From Holdemanella biformis DSM 3989 (GTDB lineage: Bacteria > Bacillota_I > Bacilli_A > Erysipelotrichales > Erysipelotrichaceae), in the NCBI RefSeq assembly GCF_000156655.1, contig NZ_DS996846.1, positions 89,884 through 153,883 of the forward strand: DNA of 64,000 bases, written 5' to 3'. Positions 8,367-16,037 of this stretch are shown one piece after another. Position 1 is the stretch's first letter, and every line of letters begins with the position of its first letter. The position numbers were made by a program, and so were the translations under genes. The notes under the pieces are model-generated. The model did not search any database and had not been told where the DNA came from. It was given only the letters and a program-made list of their open reading frames with translations.

Positions 8367-10623
8367 ATAAAGTCCTACTTAATAGCTCATCTTGCACATC
8401 TTTTGTCAAATTCACAAAGACTGCACTGTACCCTGCTACTCGTACAATTAAATCTGGATATTTTTCTGGATGTTTTTGCGCATCTTCTAATTGACCATGA
8501 TCAACAACAGTAACCATCAATTGACATCCTCCCTTTTTAAAGTATGTATCAAATAATATTTTTACTTTCTCTTTATCTTCATACATCATACGAGGTGTAA
8601 ATTTAATGTTTTGTACACTTCCACCATGGTATTTCACATTAAACTTACTTAACGAATTCAATACAGCGGTTGGTCCACTATTTGCAGCATACCCCTGCGG
8701 ATTATTAGCCGGATTTAAATAGACACCTTTTAAACGTCCATCTAAACTTGCATCCGTTTGATGTCCCCAGTCTGTATTCGTTTGATTGTTTGAAATCACA
8801 ATCAAGTAGTAATCCATACCGTGTTGAATTCCTCTGTTTCGTATGCCTTTCGCTACATATTCATATAAGTCATTTGCGAATTCATCCACGTTTTCTATAT
8901 CATTCCCATATTTAGGTAAAGCTAATATTTCTTTACGTAATCGCTCATACCCTTCGTAATTATGTAATGCAGCCACATTCAATTCTTCTAGAGAATATTT
9001 CTTTTGGTCATACACCAATGTTTTGATGGCATATAATGCATCACTTGTGTTGATATTTCCATAGGTTTCATTGGTTCCTCCTAAAATTTCAACGCCTCCA
9101 TCCAATATTGCCTTTTGTCGACCTAAACAATCATCCATTAAGATGGAATTAAACAAGAAACTTACTTCTTGATTCATGACTTCATAAGAGTGCTTTTGAC
9201 AATATACACTTAAATCAAAATAGTAATCTAACAACACTTTATATTGATCATACAATTCTTCAAATGTTCTAAAGCTGGATAGTGGTAATACTTTTACTGG
9301 ACCCGCTTTATAAATGTGGTCCATCGGATCATAGCCAGAATTTAATGCCAATTGTAAGATTTTAGTCAAATTTAATAACGTATTGGGTGTGCCTACACTT
9401 TTTCCTTGAATCACATATTCTCCGCACCCAAACGGTACATATTGCTCGGCTATTTTACGATCAACACGCATTCCATATTGCACAGCATCCACATTCACAT
9501 CATCATTGTACAATGTTGGATATGTTGCTCCACTCGCTATACATTCATAGGCCATATCCATGATGTCTTTGGGTGTATTTGAATCAAATCGCAAAGTAAA
9601 TTGTGGCTCGACATAACGAGTATCCTTACAAACTTTCAAACAAATTCTTGTGAATAAATCACACGCCTCTACATTCTCTCTTCCTTTTCCACCTACAATG
9701 ATTCTACCATTTACAGTAGTTCTTCTGTTTTCAATCATTTTCCATAATGATTTTAAATAGCGATAAGCTTGATTTTCATCAATTAAACCTGAGTCTATAT
9801 CATTCTTTAAAAATGGACCTAAAACAATGTCCATACGCCCGTAATTAATACATCCTGCACATAATGCATATAGCCAGAATAATTGAAGTGCTTGATGAAA
9901 TGTTGCAGGTTTATGTTCTAAAATATACTCTAAATCACTTTTCATTAAATCTAAGTCACAATTACGAGCTTTGTCTTTTGTATAACATTGATCGCCCAAT
10001 TCAATTTGTCTACGAATAACCGATTTAAATAGATGCATACATTCAAGACTTGCCTGCATAAATTCATTTGTAGGATAACTTTGAATTAAATCAATCAATC
10101 CATTAATTCCTAATGTCACTAATTTTTTATAATCTAGCATCATACCAGATAGGCGGGCTGTAGCCATAAATGGATATTTACAATCGATAAAACGACCTGT
10201 TGTATCTTCATTTAATACATCCTGGCAATAAATACTTTTTACATCGTGTTCTTGCCAATAGTCATATAAGGCATCCACTCTTGTTCTTTCTTGATCTGTT
10301 TTTAGATGTTTTTTAAAAGCGCGTAGTTTATGGAAAACACAATAGTGACCTACACCACCAATACTAGTAACACTTCCAAAGCCAATTGGCAAAAAATCTA
10401 AGCGTCCTGCAATCAAATCGTCAGACTCAACGCTTCGAAACAAACGTGGGAATAACACTTTTAAGCACTCCACTTCGCGAATTGCCTTATGTTTTGAACG
10501 ATTCTCCTTATGCACCTTAGTATAAGCTTCCATAATTTCTAATTGTTCAGAATAACTTTTTTCACATGGGATTTTAATTGAAACTTCTACATTTTGTTCA
10601 CCATCAATATTAATTCGAGCCAT
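8359..10623 (-). CDS. Glycyl-radical enzyme, eliminase/lyase-type, substrate unknown
   Basis: 754 residues, a pyruvate-formate-lyase-like barrel. The catalytic loop is VPFGCGEYVI, with the thiyl Cys400 and Glu402. The C-terminal radical loop is RVAGYSAVFVNL with Gly731. PFL itself has two adjacent Cys, so this is not a formate acetyltransferase. The Cys-x-Glu arrangement is that of dehydratases and C-O, C-N or C-S lyases such as CutC, glycerol/propanediol dehydratase and IslA, but the middle residue is Gly rather than the usual Val. Together with divergent fucO and the NanE-like and DeoR genes, this suggests a sugar-phosphate lyase whose end product is reduced to 1,2-propanediol. Recently described anhydrohexitol-phosphate lyases (E. 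coli YbiW/PflD) are a possible comparison. The start has GAGGTG upstream. Confidence 0.85.
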   Translation of the reverse strand: MARINIDGEQNVEVSIKIPCEKSYSEQLEIMEAYTKVHKENRSKHKAIREVECLKVLFPRLFRSVESDDLIAGRLDFLPIGFGSVTSIGGVGHYCVFHKLRAFKKHLKTDQERTRVDALYDYWQEHDVKSIYCQDVLNEDTTGRFIDCKYPFMATARLSGMMLDYKKLVTLGINGLIDLIQSYPTNEFMQASLECMHLFKSVIRRQIELGDQCYTKDKARNCDLDLMKSDLEYILEHKPATFHQALQLFWLYALCAGCINYGRMDIVLGPFLKNDIDSGLIDENQAYRYLKSLWKMIENRRTTVNGRIIVGGKGRENVEACDLFTRICLKVCKDTRYVEPQFTLRFDSNTPKDIMDMAYECIASGATYPTLYNDDVNVDAVQYGMRVDRKIAEQYVPFGCGEYVIQGKSVGTPNTLLNLTKILQLALNSGYDPMDHIYKAGPVKVLPLSSFRTFEELYDQYKVLLDYYFDLSVYCQKHSYEVMNQEVSFLFNSILMDDCLGRQKAILDGGVEILGGTNETYGNINTSDALYAIKTLVYDQKKYSLEELNVAALHNYEGYERLRKEILALPKYGNDIENVDEFANDLYEYVAKGIRNRGIQHGMDYYLIVISNNQTNTDWGHQTDASLDGRLKGVYLNPANNPQGYAANSGPTAVLNSLSKFNVKYHGGSVQNIKFTPRMMYEDKEKVKILFDTYFKKGGCQLMVTVVDHGQLEDAQKHPEKYPDLIVRVAGYSAVFVNLTKDVQDELLSRTLYD

Positions 10624-10640
10624 ATTTTCACCTCACACTT

Positions 10641-10700
10641 ATGATATATCCATTTTCGTTCATTGTAAATCATTTTTATTCATTTTCGTTCATATGTGAC
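10641..10700 (-). promoter_or_regulatory. GRE operon promoter with phased CAT-decamer operators
   Basis: Minus-strand TTTACA (10664-10669), 17-bp spacer, TATCAT (10641-10646). On the plus strand, five consecutive decamers from 10651 each start with CAT: CATTTTCGTT, CATTGTAAAT, CATTTTTATT, CATTTTCGTT, CATATGTGAC. The outer exact copies of CATTTTCGTTCAT are 30 bp apart (10651, 10681). Helically phased direct repeats are usual for DeoR-type operators; the operon's DeoR protein is the likely binder. Confidence 0.6.
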
Positions 10701-10719
10701 ATTATTATCAATTTGTAAC

Positions 10720-10748
10720 TTGTATGTAAGCGCTTGAACTTGTAAAAT
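10720..10748 (+). promoter_or_regulatory. fucO promoter with cre (CcpA) site
   Basis: TTGTAT (10720-10725), 17-bp spacer, TAAAAT (10743-10748). The spacer region holds TGTAAGCGCTTGAA (10725-10738), matching 13 of 14 positions of the catabolite-responsive element consensus. Repression by CcpA during growth on preferred sugars is inferred. Confidence 0.65.
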
Positions 10749-10783
10749 GAAATTAACAAGTATACAAGGAGGAAATAATACTT

Positions 10784-11947
10784 ATGGCAAATCGTTTTAT
10801 TTTAAATGAAACAAGTTATCATGGTGCTGGAGCCATCAAAGAAGTGGTTACAGAAATTAAAGCACGTGGATTAAAGAAAGGTTTAGTTGTTACAGATAAA
10901 GACTTGATCAAATTTGGTGTAGCTACTAAAGTTACAGACTTATTGGATGAAGCTGGACTTCCTTACGAAATTTATGATGAAGTTAAGGCAAACCCAACTG
11001 TTGAACAAGTTAAAAATGGTGTACAAGCAGCTAAAGATGCTGGTGCTGACTATTTAATCGCTATTGGTGGTGGAAGCCCACAAGATACTTGTAAAGGTAT
11101 TGGAATTATCTTGGCTAACCCTGAATTTGAAGATGTAGTTAGCTTGGAAGGTGTTGCTCCAACTAAAAACAAATCAATTCCAGTTATCGCAATCGCTACT
11201 ACAGCAGGTACAGCAGCCGAAACTACAATCAACTATGTAATTACAGATACTGAAAAGAAAAGAAAATTCGTTTGTGTAGATGCTCACGATATTCCTGTTG
11301 TTGCGATTATCGATCCAGAAATGATGTCAAGTATGCCAAAAGGTTTAACCGCAAGTACGGGTCTTGACGCATTAACTCACGCTATTGAAGGATATACAAC
11401 TTTAGCTGCTTGGGAACTTGCTGATACATTAAACTTAAAAGCAATCGAAATCATTTCAAGAAGCTTACGTGCAGCATGTGCTAACGATCCAAAAGGACGT
11501 GAAGACATGGCTTTAGGACAATATATGACAGGTATGGCATTCTCTAACGTTGGTTTAGGTGTTGACCATGGTATGGCTCACCCATTAAGTGCATTCTATG
11601 GAATCCCTCATGGTGTAGCTTGTGCTACATTACTTCCATATGTTATGGAATTCAACAAAGATTATACAGGTGAAAAATTTAGAGAAATCGCTCGTGTAAT
11701 GGGAGTTGATGGTGTTGATGAAATGTCTCAAGAAGAATATCGTCAAGCAGCTATTGATGCCGTTATTCAATTAAGTAAAGATTGCGGAATTGCTCAAAGC
11801 TTAAAAGAAATCGGTGTTAAAGAAGAAGACTTACCTACATTAACAGATTCAGCAATGGCAGACGTTTGTACAGGTGGTAACCCTCGTCCATGTACAAAAG
11901 AATTAATCTTTGACTTATATAAATACGCATTTAACGGAAGAGACTAA
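10784..11947 (+). CDS. fucO: Lactaldehyde reductase / 1,2-propanediol oxidoreductase
   Basis: 387 residues, an iron-dependent group III alcohol dehydrogenase very close to E. coli FucO along its whole length (MANRFILNET, YLIAIGGGSPQDTCK, TAGTAAETTINYVITD). NAD-binding GGGSPQD is near 95-101. Iron ligands fit Asp195, His199, His262 and His276. It reduces lactaldehyde (or hydroxyacetone-like carbonyls) to 1,2-propanediol, reoxidising NADH. It is divergent from the GRE operon and shares its control region, so it is probably the last step of the same pathway. AAGGAGG precedes the start. Codon choice is more biased than in neighbours, suggesting high expression. Confidence 0.92.
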   Translation: MANRFILNETSYHGAGAIKEVVTEIKARGLKKGLVVTDKDLIKFGVATKVTDLLDEAGLPYEIYDEVKANPTVEQVKNGVQAAKDAGADYLIAIGGGSPQDTCKGIGIILANPEFEDVVSLEGVAPTKNKSIPVIAIATTAGTAAETTINYVITDTEKKRKFVCVDAHDIPVVAIIDPEMMSSMPKGLTASTGLDALTHAIEGYTTLAAWELADTLNLKAIEIISRSLRAACANDPKGREDMALGQYMTGMAFSNVGLGVDHGMAHPLSAFYGIPHGVACATLLPYVMEFNKDYTGEKFREIARVMGVDGVDEMSQEEYRQAAIDAVIQLSKDCGIAQSLKEIGVKEEDLPTLTDSAMADVCTGGNPRPCTKELIFDLYKYAFNGRD

Positions 11948-11956
11948 TTCCATATA

Positions 11957-11987
11957 GGAAGGCAATTAAATTTGCCTTTCTTTTTTT
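11957..11987 (+). terminator. fucO terminator
   Basis: AAGGCAA/TTGCCTT stem followed by TCTTTTTTT, starting about 10 nt after the stop codon. Confidence 0.85.
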
Positions 11988-12460
11988 GTGCAAATAAAAA
12001 AGATGAGAAACAACAAAACAACGTACAAAACCACTAAATAGTTAGATATCCTTTATTCATCGCATATACAAGGTTTTGTTCATGTTTTTGCCTCTTTTAC
12101 AAAACCAAACACCAACAATTCAAATTCTTAAGAGTTTCGTCTAAGGTCTTATTGAGTGTTGGCTCACCCCAATTGTCGATTCAAAACACGAACCAAGAAA
12201 AAGAGTTTTGTCGATTTAATGAAAAAGCAGGACGAACCTGCTTTGAATGTTTATGGGTTATTGTCTCCCTAAAATCAACAACTTCCATTATGAAGTCTTT
12301 TTTTACGTGTATTTTCAGTTTTACAAGAACTTAACCCCCCATAAAAACCCTATCAGTCAGAAATGACTTTTAGCCAAAGTAATAATCACCTAAACAAAGC
12401 CAAAACAGTACAAACTTGTCAAAACAGGGAAACTAATAGGAAACTGATAGGAAAGAAGCA
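11988..12460. other. Intergenic region without a convincing gene
   Basis: About 470 bp between two converging genes. It holds ACAAAACC/GGTTTTGTTCA motifs resembling the dispersed repeats near 30 and 42 kb, and a perfect 8-bp hairpin AAAGCAGG/CCTGCTTT (12224-12244) followed by five T on the minus strand, which could be a second terminator. A 60-codon ORF at 12152 lacks a ribosome-binding site and was not accepted. Confidence 0.5.
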
Positions 12461-12492
12461 AAATAAAAAGAGACCCCAAAAATAGAGTCTCT
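12461..12492 (-). terminator. Terminator of the BspA-like gene
   Basis: Minus-strand stem AGAGAC/GTCTCT followed by TTTTATTTTG. Confidence 0.8.
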
Positions 12493-12499
12493 AATAGCA

Positions 12500-13843
12500 T
12501 TACTGTTTTAAAGTTAAATATCCATCTGGACCAGTATGAGCTTTAGTAACGTCGGTTGTATTAAAGTCAAAGTTTGGAAGCTTTTCACAATACTCAAACA
12601 TATGGCCATCATTGGTCACTTTTTCTGTTGACCATTTAGAATCAACATAAATATTCGCCAAATTTGAACATTCACTAAACATACTATACATATTTGTGAC
12701 ATTTGATGTATCAAAACCACTTAAATCTAAAGATGTTAAATTTGTGCATTTATAAAACATACTACCCATATTAGTGATATTTTTTGTATTGAAGTTTGAT
12801 AAATCCAATTCTTTTAGATTTTCACAATCTGCAAACATCTCACTCATTTCCGTTACATTTGAAGTATTAAAACCACTTACATCTAAGGATGTCAAATTCG
12901 GACACTGTGCGAACATCCAAGTCATATCCGTCACTTTTGAAGTGTCAAAACTGCTTAAATCTAAAGATGTTGATGCTACACCGTTAAACATCCCATTCAT
13001 ACTCGTCACATTTGAAGTATCTATATTATCAAATGAAATTCGAGTTAGCCTTGGATTACAGAACATACCCAAACAGTTTTCATTGAATGTTACCGCTTTG
13101 TTAGGGTCCTGCGTACTTACTTTCCATGTGGCTCCATCCAACCACCCAACGACATCTCCATCTTTAGCTACCGTTAAATCGGTTGTAGAAACACCCTTTG
13201 GAGCTACTTCATCCGTAAATACAATAGCTGTAGCGGCTTTTGGAATTGTTTCCAAAAATTGAAATGTTGCAGATTCTCCGTCCCCTACAGTTCCAATAAT
13301 CGTTGAAGATTTTTCCTTTTGAATAGCTCCATCTTTGCCCCCAACTTCCGCATTATAAATTACATGTCCATTATAGTTACCTGCAACCTCAGCAGAACCC
13401 TTCTTTGTGTTCAATTTAAAATTCATATTCTGAGTTGCCGTATTGGTACCTGCTGGTACAGATAAGACATTCTCGTTAACACCCACAGCACCGTTATCGT
13501 CTGAAACGTCATAGTTCAACACTTCGCTTCCTCCATTATCTACTGTGAATGCATCGTTCGCTCCTGAACCTTTAACTGAAATGTTCAAATACTTTCCTTC
13601 AGGAATGACATTCTTTAAAACCTTGACCTGATTACCTGTGCGATCAACGGTTTTGCCTACTCCTGCATCAGCACCAAAGTCGATTGCACTGTGGATAATC
13701 CAGTCATATCTTGATGATACTTCATAGTTTAGTGTGGTTGTCTTGCTGTCTGGTTCAGCTGCAAACACCGATGTAATACTAGACATCATCATTAAAGCGG
13801 ACAGCCCAGCTGCTACAACCTTTTTAGTTTTTGTAAAATTCAT
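12500..13843 (-). CDS. Secreted BspA-like (DUF285) repeat protein
   Basis: 447 residues from ATG 13843, chosen because AAAAGGAG lies 8 nt upstream and the signal peptide then starts correctly (MNFTKTKKVVAAGLSALMMM, cleavage after VFAA). Residues about 30-200 form an uncharacterised beta-rich region. From about 250 to the end run repeats of about 24 residues of the type FDTSNVTNMxxMFxxCxNLTSLDLS, the DUF285/BspA leucine-rich-like surface repeat, often involved in host or matrix binding. There is no LPXTG motif or C-terminal membrane segment, so it is either secreted or held non-covalently. It is separated from the pilus operon by a terminator and a long leader. Confidence 0.85.
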   Translation of the reverse strand: MNFTKTKKVVAAGLSALMMMSSITSVFAAEPDSKTTTLNYEVSSRYDWIIHSAIDFGADAGVGKTVDRTGNQVKVLKNVIPEGKYLNISVKGSGANDAFTVDNGGSEVLNYDVSDDNGAVGVNENVLSVPAGTNTATQNMNFKLNTKKGSAEVAGNYNGHVIYNAEVGGKDGAIQKEKSSTIIGTVGDGESATFQFLETIPKAATAIVFTDEVAPKGVSTTDLTVAKDGDVVGWLDGATWKVSTQDPNKAVTFNENCLGMFCNPRLTRISFDNIDTSNVTSMNGMFNGVASTSLDLSSFDTSKVTDMTWMFAQCPNLTSLDVSGFNTSNVTEMSEMFADCENLKELDLSNFNTKNITNMGSMFYKCTNLTSLDLSGFDTSNVTNMYSMFSECSNLANIYVDSKWSTEKVTNDGHMFEYCEKLPNFDFNTTDVTKAHTGPDGYLTLKQ

Positions 13844-13869
13844 ATAATATTCTCCTTTTCCTGTTACAC

Positions 13870-13959
13870 TTATACAGTTAACCAAAAAACAAAAGCACTC
13901 GAAATCACAACGGTTGCTTGTCTGAACTTATTTGGTTTTGTTTTGTGTTTTTGTGACAT
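13870..13959 (-). CDS. Possible 29-aa membrane peptide upstream of the BspA-like gene
   Basis: An ORF of 29 codons (MSQKHKTKPNKFRQ, then a single hydrophobic stretch ATVVISSAFVFWLTV) ends 26 nt before the BspA-like start. AAGGAG lies 11 nt upstream of its ATG. A run of seven G (plus 13977-13983) lies just before that ribosome-binding site. A second overlapping ORF of 21 codons could use the same site. The basic N-terminus and single membrane segment suggest a small membrane peptide or a leader; its function is not recognised. Confidence 0.4.
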   Translation of the reverse strand: MSQKHKTKPNKFRQATVVISSAFVFWLTV

Positions 13960-14393
13960 TGGTTAGTCATCTCCTTCCCCCCCTACAATAAGCCATAGGA
14001 GCTCGCCATAAGACCCCATACTGTCATTCGACATAGGAGAATGCGACAACCATTTCTCTAAAAAGAGCAAAATTATCATCTTGAAATCTATCGACTCCGC
14101 TGGTTATTTAATATGAATGAAGGCCCCTTTCAAAGATGACGACGCTACCTCTAAAACCACTTTCCCCCAACAAAAAGCCAAAAAAAACTCATTTCTTTCA
14201 ACAACCGATCAAAACTCTCTGGATTTTAATCGCGTACAAAACACCCCCGCTATATATATAAGGAAGAAAGCGCGGAGAAATTGAGAGGATTTTCTCGAAT
14301 GCTGTGAGAACGCTCTCGTATATTATGCAAGTGTATTAGTTTATAACAACTCAAAAAGACACCTAAAACAATTCACTATAACTATAAGGTGTT
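13960..14393 (-). other. Long leader of the BspA-like unit, structured
   Basis: About 430 bp with no credible ORF. On the minus strand it has a hairpin at 14022-14048 (TGTC-CATTC with GAATG-ACA, 2-nt bulge), repeated GCCATA motifs (13992, 14005) around the palindrome GAGCTC, and the G7 run near 13980. TAATAT near 14326 may be a -10 box. The length and structure suggest a regulated 5' leader, but no known riboswitch core is recognisable. Confidence 0.35.
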
Positions 14394-14423
14394 AAAAAAA
14401 CAGAACCTTTCACAAGGCTCTGT
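14394..14423 (-). terminator. Terminator of the pilus operon
   Basis: Minus-strand stem ACAGAGCCTT/AAGGTTCTGT followed by TTTTTTAAC, just after the minor pilin stop. Confidence 0.85.
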
Positions 14424-14430
14424 CGAACAT

Positions 14431-15111
14431 TTATTTTCTTTTTAATCTTCTTCCAAGAATAACTATCATCCCAAAACTACATAACGCAAGAACAATCCAA
14501 GTCATTTTTTTCACTTGAACACCTGTATTCGTATCTTCTGGAGGATTCTTCTCACTTGGTTTTTCTGGAACAGATGAAGGCACATTATTTGTAAGCCATG
14601 TCACCTTTGGCTCCACCTTTACATCATATACAAGATATCCATCTATGTCGGATGGAATACTTACTAAAAATGGTGCGGATTCAAACGTATCATTTCCATT
14701 CTTTACAGAATCAATCTGAAAAACAAGATACATCCCTTCATTTAATCCACTAAACAAAGCATGACCCATACTATCTGTAAGCTGTTGATTTCCAGAAACA
14801 CCTTTTTTTCTAGCATATTCTAACAACTGTTTAGCCTGTTTATTTCTAGCTTCTGCACTGGTATCATGAAGTGAAACACCACAATCCACAAATGAAGATT
14901 GCCATACCCATTTTTCATTCTCTACATATTGAATGGGGATAATCTCAAACTTAGCTCCAGACAAGATAATCTCTTCCTGATTATCTGTTCTTCCTTTATA
15001 GTCAATATCAATACTTCCCATTCTACTGTCCGCATGAACTTGAATAAGAGAGACAAACAACAAGCTAATAAGGAGTAGAAAGAGCGAATGTATCTTTAAT
15101 TGTTTAATCAC
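14431..15111 (-). CDS. Minor (basal) pilin-like surface protein
   Basis: 226 residues. A signal peptide (residues 1-27, ending VHA) is followed by a SpaA/Cna-B-like domain (GAKFEIIPIQY near 52, GLNEGMYLVFQID near 120). A proline-rich spacer and a C-terminal membrane anchor with basic tail (GRRLKRK) follow. The expected sorting motif position reads EDTNTGVQ instead of LPXTG, so sorting would need a relaxed sortase specificity, or the protein may simply stay in the membrane. It overlaps the sortase gene by 4 nt, which fits a pilus subunit, most likely the base. Identity as a basal pilin is inferred from size, position and order. Confidence 0.7.
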   Translation of the reverse strand: MIKQLKIHSLFLLLISLLFVSLIQVHADSRMGSIDIDYKGRTDNQEEIILSGAKFEIIPIQYVENEKWVWQSSFVDCGVSLHDTSAEARNKQAKQLLEYARKKGVSGNQQLTDSMGHALFSGLNEGMYLVFQIDSVKNGNDTFESAPFLVSIPSDIDGYLVYDVKVEPKVTWLTNNVPSSVPEKPSEKNPPEDTNTGVQVKKMTWIVLALCSFGMIVILGRRLKRK

Positions 15112-15974
15112 TTTTTCTTCCTCCTTCTCTTATCATACAAACTATATAGCATGGCTATAACAAGTCCTATAAAAATAATTCCAAGTGTTACAATCAATAC
15201 CTTTGTAGTAAATGATAGTTCTATACCTGTACTAGTGTTTTTCTCAATCTTTACAGCTTCCTTATACGGAATACGATGACCTCTAACCAAGAGTCTATGC
15301 GTATTGATTGCGTATGGAGTACAAGTAACTAATGTCGCATAATCTTGTCCAGGTACGATTGATAAAGCTTCTGTTTCTTCTGGTAATACAGTAAGTATTT
15401 GATCCACTTTATATGCCAATGTCTCATCTAAGACTTTGATGTAGAACACATCCCCTTTAACAAGCTTATCCATATTCGTAAATAATGTTTTTGTAGGCAA
15501 ACCCCTATGACCTGTTAATACCGTATGTGTACTTTTGCCACCAACAGGAAGAGAAGTTCCCCAGAAATGGCCAACACCAGCCTGCAATACAGATTCAGAA
15601 GTTCCATGATAAATAGGAATCTCGACTTTGATCTTAGGAATACGAATATAGCCCATCATGCCAGATCCATCTATATTTAATAGGCTTTCATATCGAGCAT
15701 CCAAACTTTTTTCACCCTGAGAAAAAGGATCAATCAAATCAATATTACTTAACATTTCCTTATTGTATGCACGTGCATCTTCAAGCATCTTTTCTTTTTC
15801 TGCATTACTCAAACGAACACTTTCTGCATCATAATTCGATACAACCTTAGAACCATTCTTTTCATTTACATAACTACTGACTGTAGGATATAACAACACG
15901 GCGAATGCAACGACAAGCACAAGCAATCGAATTATATCTTTTATAGTCATTTTTCTTTTCTTATCACTCATCAT
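15108..15974 (-). CDS. srtC: Class C (pilus-polymerising) sortase
   Basis: 288 residues with an N-terminal membrane segment (about 15-32) and a second near the C-terminus (about 258-280), the class C layout. The catalytic His is in LTGHRG, Cys in TLVTCTPY and Arg in HRLLVRGHR. The lid region seen in pilus sortases is DPFSQGEKSLDARYESL, with DPF close to the canonical DPW/DPF lid motif. It would join pilin subunits through their LPXTG Thr. It lies between the major and minor pilin genes and overlaps the latter by 4 nt. Start MMSDKK follows GGGGG. Confidence 0.93.
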   Translation of the reverse strand: MMSDKKRKMTIKDIIRLLVLVVAFAVLLYPTVSSYVNEKNGSKVVSNYDAESVRLSNAEKEKMLEDARAYNKEMLSNIDLIDPFSQGEKSLDARYESLLNIDGSGMMGYIRIPKIKVEIPIYHGTSESVLQAGVGHFWGTSLPVGGKSTHTVLTGHRGLPTKTLFTNMDKLVKGDVFYIKVLDETLAYKVDQILTVLPEETEALSIVPGQDYATLVTCTPYAINTHRLLVRGHRIPYKEAVKIEKNTSTGIELSFTTKVLIVTLGIIFIGLVIAMLYSLYDKRRRKKK

Positions 15975-15997
15975 TGCATTCCCCCTATTGTCATATG

Positions 15998-16032
15998 GGA
16001 ATTGCGGCTATCAAAAGAGATAACCGCATTCC
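15998..16032 (-). promoter_or_regulatory. Intercistronic stem-loop between major pilin and sortase
   Basis: GGAATGCGGTTATC pairs with GATAGCCGCAATTCC across a CTCTTTT loop, giving about 14 bp. No T-run follows, so it is not a classic terminator. Such stems commonly protect the upstream message, which would keep major pilin mRNA more abundant than sortase mRNA. Confidence 0.55.
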
Positions 16033-16037
16033 ATTAA

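Noticed and set aside
8359-10623. Pyruvate formate-lyase (pflB)
   Set aside because: The active-site loop has a single Cys followed by Gly-Glu, not the two adjacent Cys of PFL, and the activase carries extra ferredoxin clusters not found in PflA.
12152-12334. 60-codon ORF in the gap after fucO
   Set aside because: No ribosome-binding site, no recognisable family, and it spans a terminator-like hairpin.
12774-13262. 162-codon ORF antisense to the BspA-like gene
   Set aside because: Shadow of the repeat coding sequence; no start signal and no family resemblance.
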